33,064 nucleotides of DNA from Prevotella sp. (lineage in GTDB: Bacteria > Bacteroidota > Bacteroidia > Bacteroidales > Bacteroidaceae), in the NCBI GenBank assembly GCA_017428925.1, contig JAFRPY010000122.1, positions 1 through 33,064 of the forward strand. Direction: 5' to 3'. This document shows, piece by piece, positions 18,931 through 27,337 of the stretch; the stretch's first letter is position 1; each line of letters starts with the position of its first letter. The notes under the pieces were generated by a model that was given only the letters and a program-made list of their open reading frames with translations, was not told the origin of the DNA and made no database searches. A program made the translations under genes and the position numbers.

Positions 18931-20838
18931 ATGGACAAAAACACGATTACCGGATTTATCCTGATTGCTGCAATACTGATTGTTTTCAGTTGGTGGAATC
19001 AACCTTCGGAAGAACAGATTGCGGAATTTCGCAAACAAGATTCAATCGCTGCCGTTGAAAAACAAAAGGCAGAAGAAACCAAAAAGGCATCGGAAGAAGC
19101 TAAAAAAGCCGAAAAAGCCAGCCAGCTGGCAGAAAACGCCCAAGACACAACGGCTCTGTTTTACAAAGCCCAGAATGGAAGCGCCCAGGACATCGTACTG
19201 AAAAACTCGAAACTGGAACTTGTTTTCAGTACAAAAGGTGCAACCATTCAGAAAGCAACAATCAAGGGATTTGAAGACCGCGTAGACAATCCCGATTTGA
19301 CTCTTTTCGACGAAAAAGACCAGCAGATGAAGTTTATTCTGGAAGGAAAGGAAATCAACATCAACTCAAGCGAACTGTATTTCCAGCCATCCGACCAGAC
19401 TGACTCTACTGTAACTTTCACGGCAGAAGCCTCGTCTGGTAAACAGCTTGTCGTGAAATACTTGCTCGGACAAGACTATATGCTTCATGCCTCAGTTCAG
19501 GCTTTAGGAATGGAAGGATTATTCTCGCCCCAGAAAAAGGAAATGGCCATCGAATGGACTGACAAATGCCGTCAGCAGGAAAAGGGTTTCACCTTCGAAA
19601 ACCGCTATGCTTCGCTCACTTGGCACGAGGTTGATGGTGGTACCGACTATCTAAACGAAGCAAAGGAATATATCGACGAGAAAGTAGGAGACGAAATCGA
19701 CTGGGTTTCCTTCAAGAATCAGTTCTTCTCGGCTGTGATGATTGCCAAGGACGGATTTGGGAAAGACAATCTCATGACCAGCATTCCCCAAGAGAAAGGA
19801 ACTTACTATTTGAAAGAATACGGCGTCAAACTCAAGGCAGCTTTCGATCCTTCTGGCAAGAAACCGACAGAATTTGAATTCTATTATGGCCCTAACGACT
19901 TCCGTTTGCTTCAGCGCGTTGAAAAGCAGAGCACTTTCGGAAAGGATTTACAGTTGGAGCGACTGGTATTCTTAGGATGGCCGCTTTTCCGCATTATCAA
20001 CCGTTGGTTCACGCTTTACGTGTTTGACTGGCTTACCAAACTAAACATCAACATGGGTATCGTGCTTATCCTCATCACGTTGCTGCTGAAGTTAATCACC
20101 TATCCTATGGTGAAGAAAAGCTATATGTCAAGCGCAAAGATGCGTGTGCTGAAGCCGAAACTCGAAGAAGCCACCAAGCAGTACGACAAGCCCGAAGACC
20201 AGATGATGAAGCAACAAGCCATGATGTCGGAATATTCGAAATATGGTGTGTCGCCACTCTCTGGCTGTTTGCCCATGCTCATTCAGGCGCCTATCTGGAT
20301 TGCAATGTTCAACTTCGTGCCCAACGCCATCCAACTTCGTCGCGAAAGCTTCCTCTGGATTAAGGACCTTTCAACCTACGACCCAATTCTTGAGTGGAAA
20401 TCCAATCTCTGGTTAATTGGTGACCATCTTTCGCTGACGTGTATTCTGTTCTGTGTGGCTAACTTGCTTTATTCTTGGATGAGCATGCGACAGCAGAAAG
20501 ACCAGATGGTTGGTCAGCAAGCCGAGCAGATGAAGTACATGCAATGGATGATGTATCTCATGCCCGTGATGTTCTTCTTCATGTTCAACGACTATTCTTC
20601 AGGACTGAATTTCTACTATTTCGTCAGCTTGTTTATCTCTGCCGCCATCATGTGGACACTTCGCAAGACGACAAACGAAGAGAAACTGCTTGCCATCCTC
20701 GAAAAGAAATACAAGGAAAATCAAGCCAACCCAAAGAAGGTCAGTGGAATGGCTGCACGCATTGAGAAGATGCAGAAACAAACCGAGGAATTGAGGAAGA
20801 TGCGTATGCAGCAAGAACAAATGAAGAAAAACAAATAA
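18931..20838 (+). CDS. yidC: Membrane protein insertase YidC
   Basis: YidC inserts membrane proteins on its own or with SecYEG. The 635-residue product has an N-terminal membrane helix (about 7-24), a coiled Lys/Ala/Glu-rich linker (about 45-75) and a periplasmic P1 beta-domain (about 85-350). The core helices lie from about residue 365 to 590. The hydrophilic-groove basic residue, Arg in E. coli, is Lys here (K387 in LLLKLITYPM). The conserved SYMSSAKMR segment follows. The C-terminus is Lys/Met/Gln-rich and probably touches the ribosome. The stop is 3 bp before the DPP5-like gene, so the two are cotranscribed. Confidence 0.97.
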   Translation: MDKNTITGFILIAAILIVFSWWNQPSEEQIAEFRKQDSIAAVEKQKAEETKKASEEAKKAEKASQLAENAQDTTALFYKAQNGSAQDIVLKNSKLELVFSTKGATIQKATIKGFEDRVDNPDLTLFDEKDQQMKFILEGKEININSSELYFQPSDQTDSTVTFTAEASSGKQLVVKYLLGQDYMLHASVQALGMEGLFSPQKKEMAIEWTDKCRQQEKGFTFENRYASLTWHEVDGGTDYLNEAKEYIDEKVGDEIDWVSFKNQFFSAVMIAKDGFGKDNLMTSIPQEKGTYYLKEYGVKLKAAFDPSGKKPTEFEFYYGPNDFRLLQRVEKQSTFGKDLQLERLVFLGWPLFRIINRWFTLYVFDWLTKLNINMGIVLILITLLLKLITYPMVKKSYMSSAKMRVLKPKLEEATKQYDKPEDQMMKQQAMMSEYSKYGVSPLSGCLPMLIQAPIWIAMFNFVPNAIQLRRESFLWIKDLSTYDPILEWKSNLWLIGDHLSLTCILFCVANLLYSWMSMRQQKDQMVGQQAEQMKYMQWMMYLMPVMFFFMFNDYSSGLNFYYFVSLFISAAIMWTLRKTTNEEKLLAILEKKYKENQANPKKVSGMAARIEKMQKQTEELRKMRMQQEQMKKNK

Positions 20839-20841
20839 CTT

Positions 20842-23019
20842 ATGAACAAGACTAACCTATTGCTGGCGGTTGCATTGTTTTTTGCATTGCCTGCCAGCTC
20901 ACAAACAGAGACCGAAGTGATAGGCAAAAACAACGTTAAACTCACCAGCAAGCTGATGACTCCCGAAGCCCTTTGGGCAATGGGACGCATTGGTAGCTAT
21001 CAGGCATCACCCGACGGAAAACAGATAGTTTATCAAGTAGGCTACTACAGCGTGAAGCAAAACAAGAGCCATCAGATTCTCTACGTGATGGATGCTGATG
21101 GAAAGAACCAGCGCAAACTCACCACTTCAGCCAAAAGCGAGGTTTCTCCAACTTGGATTCAAAACGGGAATCGCATCGCATTCCTCTCCGGTGGTCAAGT
21201 TTGGAGCATGCTTCCCGATGGTACCGATCGTCGCCAACTGACCAATGATTCAGAAGGTATCGACGACTACAAGTTCTCTCCCGATGGCAAACACGTCATT
21301 CTCATCAAGCAGATACCTTTTCATGAAAGTATTAAAAAGAATCCTGACGACTTGCCCAAGGCTACGGGACGATTAGTCACCGACCTTAATTATCGTCATT
21401 GGGACGAATATGTTGAAAGTATCCCCCACCCCTTTGTGGCTGATGTCACTCCTGACGGCATCAAAAATGCCGTCGACATTATGGAAGGTGAACCATACGA
21501 ATGCCCTGTGAAACCTTTCGGTGGTATCGAGCAGCTCGACTGGAGTGCTGATTCAAAATACATTGCATATACATCGCGCAAGAAATCGGGCGTTGACTAT
21601 GCCATCTCAACTGACACCGATATCTATTTATATAATATAGGTACGCGAGAGACCAAAAACCTTTGCAAGCCTGCCGGATATGTGGAGCCCAAAATCGACC
21701 CCACAAAGACAATGAAGACGCAGGCCGTGAATTCCACCGAAAACCTGAAGAACAACCCAGGTTACGACCAGAATCCGAAGTTCTCGCCCGACGGCAAATA
21801 CCTTGCATGGACATCAATGGCTCGCAACGGCTATGAAAGCGACCGCCAGCGTCTCTGCATCTACAACTTGGAATCAGGCGAAAAGAAATACGTTACAGAA
21901 TCATTCGATTCCAATGTTGACGACTATTGCTGGAGCGATACCAAAGACGCCCTTATCTATTTCATCGGCGTTTGGCACGCAACAGAGAATCTCTATTCCA
22001 TCAACTGGAAGGGTGAAATCAAACAGCTCACCGACAACTGGGCCGACTTCGGAAGCCTGCAGATGATGAACAACGGCAAGCAGATTCTGGCCGAGCGTCA
22101 CTGCTATACGGCTCCCGCCGACCTTTACGTGATTACCCCGAAGAAGGCGAAGAAGGGTGCCAGTGCTGCCGAGGTGAAGATGATTACCCAGGAGAACGAG
22201 CACATCCTCTCTCAGTTAGACAAACCGAAAATCCAGCAGCGTTGGGCTCAGACAACTGACGGCAAGCAACTCCTTTATTGGATTATCCTTCCTCCTAATT
22301 TCGACGAGACCAAGAAATATCCCACCTTGCTGTTTTGTGAGGGTGGCCCCCAAAGTCCCGTCAGCCAGTTCTGGAGCTATCGTTGGAACTTCATGATTAT
22401 GGCCTCTCAGGGATATGTCGTTGTGGCTCCAAACCGCCGTGGACTTCCTGGATTCGGACAGGAATGGCTGGAAGAAATCTCTGGCGACTGGACAGGTCAG
22501 TGCATGAAAGACTATCTTTCAGCTATCGATGATGCTGCTGAGAATTTGCCGTATGTGGACAAAGACCGCATGGGAGCTGTGGGAGCTTCGTTCGGAGGCT
22601 TCTCCGTTTACTATCTCGCTGGACATCATGAGAAACGATTCAAGTGTTTCATTTCCCACGACGGCGCCTTTAACCTCGAATCAATGTACACCGATACAGA
22701 AGAGGCTTGGTTCTCAAACTGGGAATACGACGATGCTTTCTGGAACAAGGACCAGACAGAGAATGCCAAGCGCACCTACGAAAACTCTCCGCACAAGTTT
22801 GTTGACAAATGGGACACCCCGATTCTCTGCATTCACGGCGAAAAGGACTACCGCATTAACTACAACCAAGGTATGGGCGCATTCAATGCCGCACGCCTGA
22901 GGGGAATTCCAGCCGAACTGCTCATCTTCCCCGACGAGAACCACTGGGTGCTGAAACCACAGAACGGCATTCTCTGGCAACGCACATTTTTCAACTGGCT
23001 CGACCGTTGGCTAAAATAA
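20842..23019 (+). CDS. Secreted S9-family dipeptidyl peptidase, DPP5-like
   Basis: The 725-residue product has a signal peptide (1-20, cleavage near ASS-QT). An N-terminal beta-propeller contains repeated SPDGK segments, as in KFSPDGKYLAW. The C-terminal alpha/beta-hydrolase domain has the triad S583 (GASFGG), D669 (GEKDYR) and H701 (DENHWV). This is the S9C layout of Porphyromonas DPP5, which releases dipeptides from oligopeptides in the periplasm. Asaccharolytic Bacteroidales use such enzymes for protein feeding. It follows yidC by 3 bp and precedes the MFS gene by 37 bp, which suggests one transcript ending at the 24714 terminator. Confidence 0.9.
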   Translation: MNKTNLLLAVALFFALPASSQTETEVIGKNNVKLTSKLMTPEALWAMGRIGSYQASPDGKQIVYQVGYYSVKQNKSHQILYVMDADGKNQRKLTTSAKSEVSPTWIQNGNRIAFLSGGQVWSMLPDGTDRRQLTNDSEGIDDYKFSPDGKHVILIKQIPFHESIKKNPDDLPKATGRLVTDLNYRHWDEYVESIPHPFVADVTPDGIKNAVDIMEGEPYECPVKPFGGIEQLDWSADSKYIAYTSRKKSGVDYAISTDTDIYLYNIGTRETKNLCKPAGYVEPKIDPTKTMKTQAVNSTENLKNNPGYDQNPKFSPDGKYLAWTSMARNGYESDRQRLCIYNLESGEKKYVTESFDSNVDDYCWSDTKDALIYFIGVWHATENLYSINWKGEIKQLTDNWADFGSLQMMNNGKQILAERHCYTAPADLYVITPKKAKKGASAAEVKMITQENEHILSQLDKPKIQQRWAQTTDGKQLLYWIILPPNFDETKKYPTLLFCEGGPQSPVSQFWSYRWNFMIMASQGYVVVAPNRRGLPGFGQEWLEEISGDWTGQCMKDYLSAIDDAAENLPYVDKDRMGAVGASFGGFSVYYLAGHHEKRFKCFISHDGAFNLESMYTDTEEAWFSNWEYDDAFWNKDQTENAKRTYENSPHKFVDKWDTPILCIHGEKDYRINYNQGMGAFNAARLRGIPAELLIFPDENHWVLKPQNGILWQRTFFNWLDRWLK

Positions 23020-23045
23020 CGACATAACGTAATAACGACATAACG
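23016..23045 (+). repeat. Short tandem repeat between the peptidase and MFS genes
   Basis: ATAACGACATAACG occurs twice, at 23016-23029 and 23032-23045, with a 16 bp period. The stop codon of the peptidase gene lies inside the first copy, and the MFS ATG begins 11 bases after the second. Confidence 0.85.
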
Positions 23046-23056
23046 AAACAACAACA

Positions 23057-24706
23057 ATGACACAACAAAAAACGCTCCGTGACTCTGCTGCCATGAGATG
23101 GACAGCGCTGTTGCTGCTGGCACTCGCCATGTTCTGTTCATACATTTTTATGGACATTCTTTCACCCATCAAAGACCTGATGCTCTCAGAGCGCGGATGG
23201 GATTCCACGGCCTTCGGTACGATGCAGGGAGCAGAGACCTTCCTCAACGTATTCGTCTTCTTCCTCATCTTTGCAGGTATCATCCTCGACAAGATGGGCG
23301 TGCGCTTCACGGCCGTTCTGTCTGGTGCTGTCATGCTCATCGGTGCCATCATCAAGTGGTATGCGGTGACCGACAGTTTCGCAGGAAGCGGTCTGGAGAC
23401 TTGGTTCACCAACAACCTGAACTACATCCCCATCTTCGATGAACTCGGTGTATCACCCTTCTATCAGGGAATGCCTGCCTCGGCCAAGTTTGCTGCCGTG
23501 GGCTTCATGATCTTCGGCTGCGGCGTTGAGATGGCAGGTATCACCGTGAGTCGTGGTATCGTGAAATGGTTCAAGGGCCGCGAAATGGCATTGGCTATGG
23601 GTTCCGAGATGGCATTGGCCCGTCTGGGTGTGGCCACCTGTATGATTTTCTCGCCGTTCTTCGCCAAGTTAGGCGGTGCCGTCAGCGTGAGCCGTTCCGT
23701 TGCCTTTGGTGTCGTATTGCTCTGCATCGCGCTCATCATGTTCATCGTTTACTTCTTCATGGACAAGAAACTTGATGCCCAGACGGGTGAAGCCGAAGAG
23801 AAGGACGATCCGTTCAAGATCAGCGATCTCGGTCAGATTCTTACCTCCAGCGGCTTCTGGCTCGTGGCCCTACTCTGCGTGCTCTACTACTCGGCCATCT
23901 TCCCCTTCCAGAAGTATGCCGTGAATATGCTGCAATGTAACCTGACGCTGACCGCTCCTGATGCCAATTCATTCTGGTCAGGCAGTTCCGTGACAATCAT
24001 CCAGTACATCATCATGCTCGTGGTGGCTGCCGCCGGCTTCGCCAGCAACTTCCAAAAGAAAAAGAACAACCAGTACCTGCTTTTGGCTATTTCGATTATT
24101 GCGCTGATTACCTATTGCTATATGGGTTACATGCGCCAGTCGGCTGAGTCGATCTTCGCCGTATTCCCCTTGCTGGCCGTACTCATCACCCCGATTCTCG
24201 GCAGTTATGTGGACCATAAGGGAAAGGCAGCATCCATGCTGGTTCTCGGCTCCCTGCTGCTCATCGCCTGTCACCTCACCTTCGCCTTCATCCTTCCTGC
24301 CTTCAAGGGAAATGCAGCCGGAGGCGTCATTGTGGCCTATATCACCATCCTCGTGCTGGGTGCATCGTTCTCATTGGTGCCTGCCTCACTTTGGCCTTCT
24401 GTGCCAAAGCTGGTGGAACCGAAGATCATCGGTTCTGCCTACGCCCTCATCTTCTGGATTCAGAATATTGGATTGTGGCTCTTCCCGCTGCTCATCGGCA
24501 AGGTGCTTGACATGACCAACCCGGAGATTGTCAACGGACTGGCCAATAAGACAATCACGGCTGATCAGGCTGCCGTCAGTTACGACTATACAGCACCGCT
24601 CGTAATGCTGGCTGGCCTGGGTGTCGCCGCCCTCATTCTCGGCCTCGTCCTTAAGGTCGTAGACAAGAAGAAAGGCTTGGGACTCGAAGAACCCAACATC
24701 AAGTAA
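23057..24706 (+). CDS. MFS transporter
   Basis: The 549-residue product has about twelve hydrophobic helices. A typical MFS loop after helix 2 reads DKMGVRFT (about 75-82), and a cytoplasmic central loop rich in charge (about 235-255, EAEEKDDPFK) separates the two halves. The first extracytoplasmic loops are unusually long, holding FAGSGLETWFTNN and the following region. I cannot name the substrate. Its place after a secreted dipeptidyl peptidase allows the guess that it imports peptides or amino acids, but nothing in the protein proves this. A strong terminator follows. Confidence 0.88.
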   Translation: MTQQKTLRDSAAMRWTALLLLALAMFCSYIFMDILSPIKDLMLSERGWDSTAFGTMQGAETFLNVFVFFLIFAGIILDKMGVRFTAVLSGAVMLIGAIIKWYAVTDSFAGSGLETWFTNNLNYIPIFDELGVSPFYQGMPASAKFAAVGFMIFGCGVEMAGITVSRGIVKWFKGREMALAMGSEMALARLGVATCMIFSPFFAKLGGAVSVSRSVAFGVVLLCIALIMFIVYFFMDKKLDAQTGEAEEKDDPFKISDLGQILTSSGFWLVALLCVLYYSAIFPFQKYAVNMLQCNLTLTAPDANSFWSGSSVTIIQYIIMLVVAAAGFASNFQKKKNNQYLLLAISIIALITYCYMGYMRQSAESIFAVFPLLAVLITPILGSYVDHKGKAASMLVLGSLLLIACHLTFAFILPAFKGNAAGGVIVAYITILVLGASFSLVPASLWPSVPKLVEPKIIGSAYALIFWIQNIGLWLFPLLIGKVLDMTNPEIVNGLANKTITADQAAVSYDYTAPLVMLAGLGVAALILGLVLKVVDKKKGLGLEEPNIK

Positions 24707-24713
24707 AATGATT

Positions 24714-24748
24714 TACCCTGAAAACGAGATTTTCAGGGTATTTTTTTT
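24714..24748 (+). terminator. Rho-independent terminator of the yidC-peptidase-MFS unit
   Basis: A perfect 11 bp stem (24714-24724 TACCCTGAAAA with 24730-24740 TTTTCAGGGTA), a 5 nt loop and eight T in a row at 24741-24748. Confidence 0.95.
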
Positions 24749-24754
24749 CATTTA

Positions 24755-24908
24755 TTTCTAATCAGCGGAAGCAATGTTTCTAATCAGCGGAAACGATGCT
24801 TCCACCCATTGGAAGGAATTCAATTAGACTTTAATTGCGATTCATCCAGACTTTAATTGAATGGCAAACAGACTTTAATTGGAAGCCAATCAGACTTTAA
24901 TTGAAAAG
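24755..24908. repeat. Seven-unit intergenic array with a 22 bp period
   Basis: Two tandem copies of a 22 bp unit beginning TTTCTAATCAGCGGAA (24755, 24777; 20 of 22 bases identical) come first. A 22 bp unit with the hairpin CTTCCA/TGGAAG (24799) follows. Then come four units sharing AGACTTTAATTG, which starts at 24826, 24848, 24870 and 24892, always 22 bp apart. The 10 bases between the shared 12-mers vary. Nothing codes for protein. A similar array lies at 6262-6387. The strict two-turn spacing suggests a DNA-binding or DNA-bending site rather than a chance repeat. Confidence 0.85.
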
Positions 24909-24921
24909 TGGTAAAGGGGGT

Positions 24922-24950
24922 AAAAAAAAGTTCCAATCGTTCGGGAACTT
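24922..24950 (-). terminator. Rho-independent terminator of the tRNA-Asp genes
   Basis: On the minus strand AAGTTCC (plus 24944-24950) pairs with GGAACTT (plus 24928-24934) around a 9 nt loop. T-rich sequence follows (plus A at 24922-24927). It lies just after the 3' end of the second tRNA-Asp. Confidence 0.85.
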
Positions 24951-24953
24951 CTG

Positions 24954-25027
24954 CGGTGCGTACGGGACTCGAACCCGTGACCTCCTGCGTGACAGGCAGG
25001 CATTCTAACCAGCTGAACTAACGCACC
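24954..25027 (-). tRNA. tRNA-Asp (GTC), second copy in transcription order
   Basis: The 74 nt sequence folds into a full cloverleaf: acceptor GGTGCGT/ACGCACC, D-arm GTTC/GAAT, anticodon arm CCTGC-CTGTCAC-GCAGG with anticodon GTC, and T-arm ACGGG-TTCGAGT-CCCGT. The discriminator base is G. CCA is not encoded. The 74 nt are identical to the copy at 25058-25131. Confidence 0.97.
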
Positions 25028-25057
25028 TTCCGTATTTATATTGCTTAGCCATCTTTG

Positions 25058-25131
25058 CGGTGCGTACGGGACTCGAACCCGTGACCTCCTGCGTGACAGG
25101 CAGGCATTCTAACCAGCTGAACTAACGCACC
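25058..25131 (-). tRNA. tRNA-Asp (GTC), first copy in transcription order
   Basis: This copy is identical over all 74 nt to the one at 24954-25027, with anticodon GTC in the loop CTGTCAC. A 30 nt spacer separates the two. A full promoter lies just upstream at 25150-25180, so both copies should come from one transcript. Confidence 0.97.
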
Positions 25132-25149
25132 CTTTCGGTTAAGCGGTTG

Positions 25150-25180
25150 CAAAGGTAAAAAGAAAAATTGAATTACCAAA
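25150..25180 (-). promoter_or_regulatory. Promoter of the tRNA-Asp pair
   Basis: The minus strand has TTTG (plus 25177-25180), a 19 bp spacer and TACCTTTG (plus 25150-25157). The first tRNA begins 18 bases further on. Confidence 0.88.
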
Positions 25181-25197
25181 ACTTTCAAAGAACTTTT

Positions 25198-25707
25198 TCA
25201 CAAAAAATATTGCATGAGCACAACGTCGTGATAGTTCTTTCCATCAAAGAGCCACTGGGCAAGAACAGCCTGACCAGAGTAACCTGCTTTCTTGAAGAGC
25301 ATCAGCGAAGGTTCATTCTCAACGTCCACATAAGCATAGAGCTGGTGAAGGTGAAGTGTAGTCGTGGCATAATCGGCCAATTGGCGCAATGCCTCGAGTG
25401 CAAATCCCTGGCGGCGCTGGCCGTTTACCACGATGATTCCTATTTCGGCCTTCCTGTGTTGAGGGTCAAAATTAACGATGTCGGCAATTCCTACGGTCTC
25501 TCCCGCACCGTTCTCAATCATCATCCTCACCTGACGGTCAACATAGATATCGCCTTTTTGCGAAGCAATATAGTCGTGAAGCGTATATCTTGAATAGGGA
25601 ACGTTGGTGACTCCTACGTTCCAAAGCTCCCGATCGTTCTCAATCTGGTAGAGCATTTCCAAATCTTCGGGTTCCAAAGCCCTTAGCCGCACAATTGACT
25701 CGTTCAT
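25198..25707 (-). CDS. GNAT-family N-acetyltransferase
   Basis: The 169-residue product has the GNAT fold. Strand beta-4 leads into the acetyl-CoA loop QRRQGFA at 97-103, and a conserved N131-E132-PS and LFKKAGY (137-143) follow. Such RimJ/RimL- or SpeG-like enzymes acetylate ribosomal protein N-termini, polyamines or other amines. The actual acceptor is unknown. Its ATG overlaps the stop of the glycosyltransferase gene as ATGA, so it is the last gene of the recR run. No terminator is evident, and the tRNA-Asp promoter starts just downstream. Confidence 0.88.
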   Translation of the reverse strand: MNESIVRLRALEPEDLEMLYQIENDRELWNVGVTNVPYSRYTLHDYIASQKGDIYVDRQVRMMIENGAGETVGIADIVNFDPQHRKAEIGIIVVNGQRRQGFALEALRQLADYATTTLHLHQLYAYVDVENEPSLMLFKKAGYSGQAVLAQWLFDGKNYHDVVLMQYFL

Positions 25708-26900
25708 TTGATAACCTCCCTGTCGGTGATGATTTTTGCACTTTGTGGATAATAGGTTCCGATGAGAATCTTGTTGTCGGGTTTGCGTTCCAAGATGGAG
25801 AGCGTGGTGTCGAAACTATAGGCCGACATATCGTAGACAACATAATTGGTGGTTCCACTCTTCAGTCGGTCGGCAAGCGCAAGATGACCATCGGGCAGCG
25901 ATTGCTCGGTGCCCACCACGAAATCGGCATTTAGCGCATTCTTCGCGGCAATCTCGCGGCATTGGCTGATTGATTGCTCAGTACCTATAAAGAGATAGAA
26001 CGGAACATCGGTGTTCTGTCTGGTGAAGAAACCAAGCGACTTGCGCAACTTTCCACCAATCATGTGGACCGAAGCAAGGAAGGCTTTCATGAAGATAGCC
26101 AATTTCACGGGCAACGAGATTAGCCAGCTCAGATGGTTGTAATGCTTGCGGAAGAAGATGAGCATTGAACCATAGAACACATGCACATAGCGGAAAGACG
26201 ACTTCTGGGTGCTCTCACCCTTATAGTGAAGGATGTGCTCGGGGATATACCAGTTTTTCCAGCCCGCTTTCAGAATGCGGTATGAGAGGTCGATGTCCTC
26301 ACCATACATGAAATAATCCTCGTCGAGCAAGCCCACCTGATTAAGGGCTTCACGCCGGAGCATGCAAAAAGCACCGCTAACCACCTCTATCTCACAAGGA
26401 GCATCCCAGGGCAAATAGCCCATATAATATTTACCCAGTTTGCGATGGTTCGGGAAACGTTCGCACAGACCGGTCATCTTGTAGAATGCCGTCAGCGGAG
26501 TGGGCAGCCCTCTCCTGCTCTCTTTTGCCGGGCTGCCGTCTGCACGAAGCATTTTCAACCCGAGGGCACCGGCCTCCGGATGAGCATCCATAAACTCAAC
26601 GCTGTGCATGATGGCATCGGATGTCACTATGGTGTCAGGATTCAACAACAGCACATACTCACTTTCACCCTGACGGATTGCAACATTATTGGCCCGGGCG
26701 AACCCCAGATTATGCTGGCTCGTGATGAATTTAACGGATGGAAAGCGAGGCTGCAACTGTTCCACAGAGCCGTCTTTAGAATGATTGTCGACCACGTAAA
26801 CCTCAGCCTCGATATTTTCCAAGGCTTTCTGTAGGCTCAGTAGACATTGTTCAAGATAGTGCCTGACGTTGTAGTTTACGATGACGACGTTTAGTTTCAT
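25704..26900 (-). CDS. Family 2 glycosyltransferase with C-terminal extension
   Basis: The 398-residue product begins with a GT-A domain of the rhamnosyltransferase-like GT2 group: VIVNYN (6-11), VYVVDNHSKDGS (35-45), the metal-binding LNPDT (86-90), and GEDIDLSYR near residue 200. After about residue 285 a further region follows (FLFIGTEQS, FVVGTEQS and YVVYDMSAYSF segments) that does not belong to the GT-A fold. It looks like a small nucleotide- or sugar-binding domain of its own. I use the ATG at 26900 ([11 protein letters not shown]); the frame runs on upstream through the neighbour. The gene overlaps the small membrane-protein gene by 4 bp. The sugar and acceptor are unknown. Confidence 0.88.
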   Translation of the reverse strand: MKLNVVIVNYNVRHYLEQCLLSLQKALENIEAEVYVVDNHSKDGSVEQLQPRFPSVKFITSQHNLGFARANNVAIRQGESEYVLLLNPDTIVTSDAIMHSVEFMDAHPEAGALGLKMLRADGSPAKESRRGLPTPLTAFYKMTGLCERFPNHRKLGKYYMGYLPWDAPCEIEVVSGAFCMLRREALNQVGLLDEDYFMYGEDIDLSYRILKAGWKNWYIPEHILHYKGESTQKSSFRYVHVFYGSMLIFFRKHYNHLSWLISLPVKLAIFMKAFLASVHMIGGKLRKSLGFFTRQNTDVPFYLFIGTEQSISQCREIAAKNALNADFVVGTEQSLPDGHLALADRLKSGTTNYVVYDMSAYSFDTTLSILERKPDNKILIGTYYPQSAKIITDREVIK

Positions 26901-27337
26901 TCTCCCTGCGGTTCCTCTTCGGTGGTTTCCTGCTTGCAACGTTGTAGCGACGGATATACAAAGGCCATCGTGATCAGGCAGATTATGGCCAAATAGCCGA
27001 ACGAAGCATTCATAAATAAATAATAGAATAAGGTGTTGGCGACCATCAACACACCAATCATCAGCATTCTTACCAATCCCCATTTGCGCAAGGAAGTCTC
27101 GGGGGAACCCATCAATTCACGATGAACCAAAGGAATCCTGAAGAGATAGAGTGCCAATGGGATGAGTGCTACGGTGAGCAGTTCCATAACGGTAAGCACA
27201 GGGAACTCGGCGGTTTTGTCGCTTTCCCAACCTCCTGGGATGATGAGTCCCGTCTCGAATATGATAACCATCAGGAGTCCCAGGCCGATAAGACCGAGGA
27301 AAACACTTTTCAAAGACTTACTTACTCTTTCCATCAA
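26897..27337 (-). CDS. Small integral membrane protein, function unknown
   Basis: The 146-residue product has about four hydrophobic helices (roughly 10-32, 47-66, 88-107 and 110-130). The N-terminus is basic, and the tail is acidic (TTEEEPQGE). It overlaps the recR end by 20 bp and the glycosyltransferase start by 4 bp, so the three are translated together. Two adjacent start codons (27337 and 27334) are possible. I do not recognise a characterised family. The coupling to a glycosyltransferase hints at envelope work, but that is only inference. Confidence 0.75.
   Translation of the reverse strand: MMERVSKSLKSVFLGLIGLGLLMVIIFETGLIIPGGWESDKTAEFPVLTVMELLTVALIPLALYLFRIPLVHRELMGSPETSLRKWGLVRMLMIGVLMVANTLFYYLFMNASFGYLAIICLITMAFVYPSLQRCKQETTEEEPQGE

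Noticed and set aside
18931-20838. Frameshift or fusion in yidC because of the Lys/Ala-rich segment after the first helix
   Set aside because: The frame is continuous, with the expected P1 domain and core helices. Such linkers are usual in Bacteroidota.
24755-24908. CRISPR array
   Set aside because: The constant part is only 12 bases and the variable part only 10. There are no cas genes, and the units change from one end to the other.
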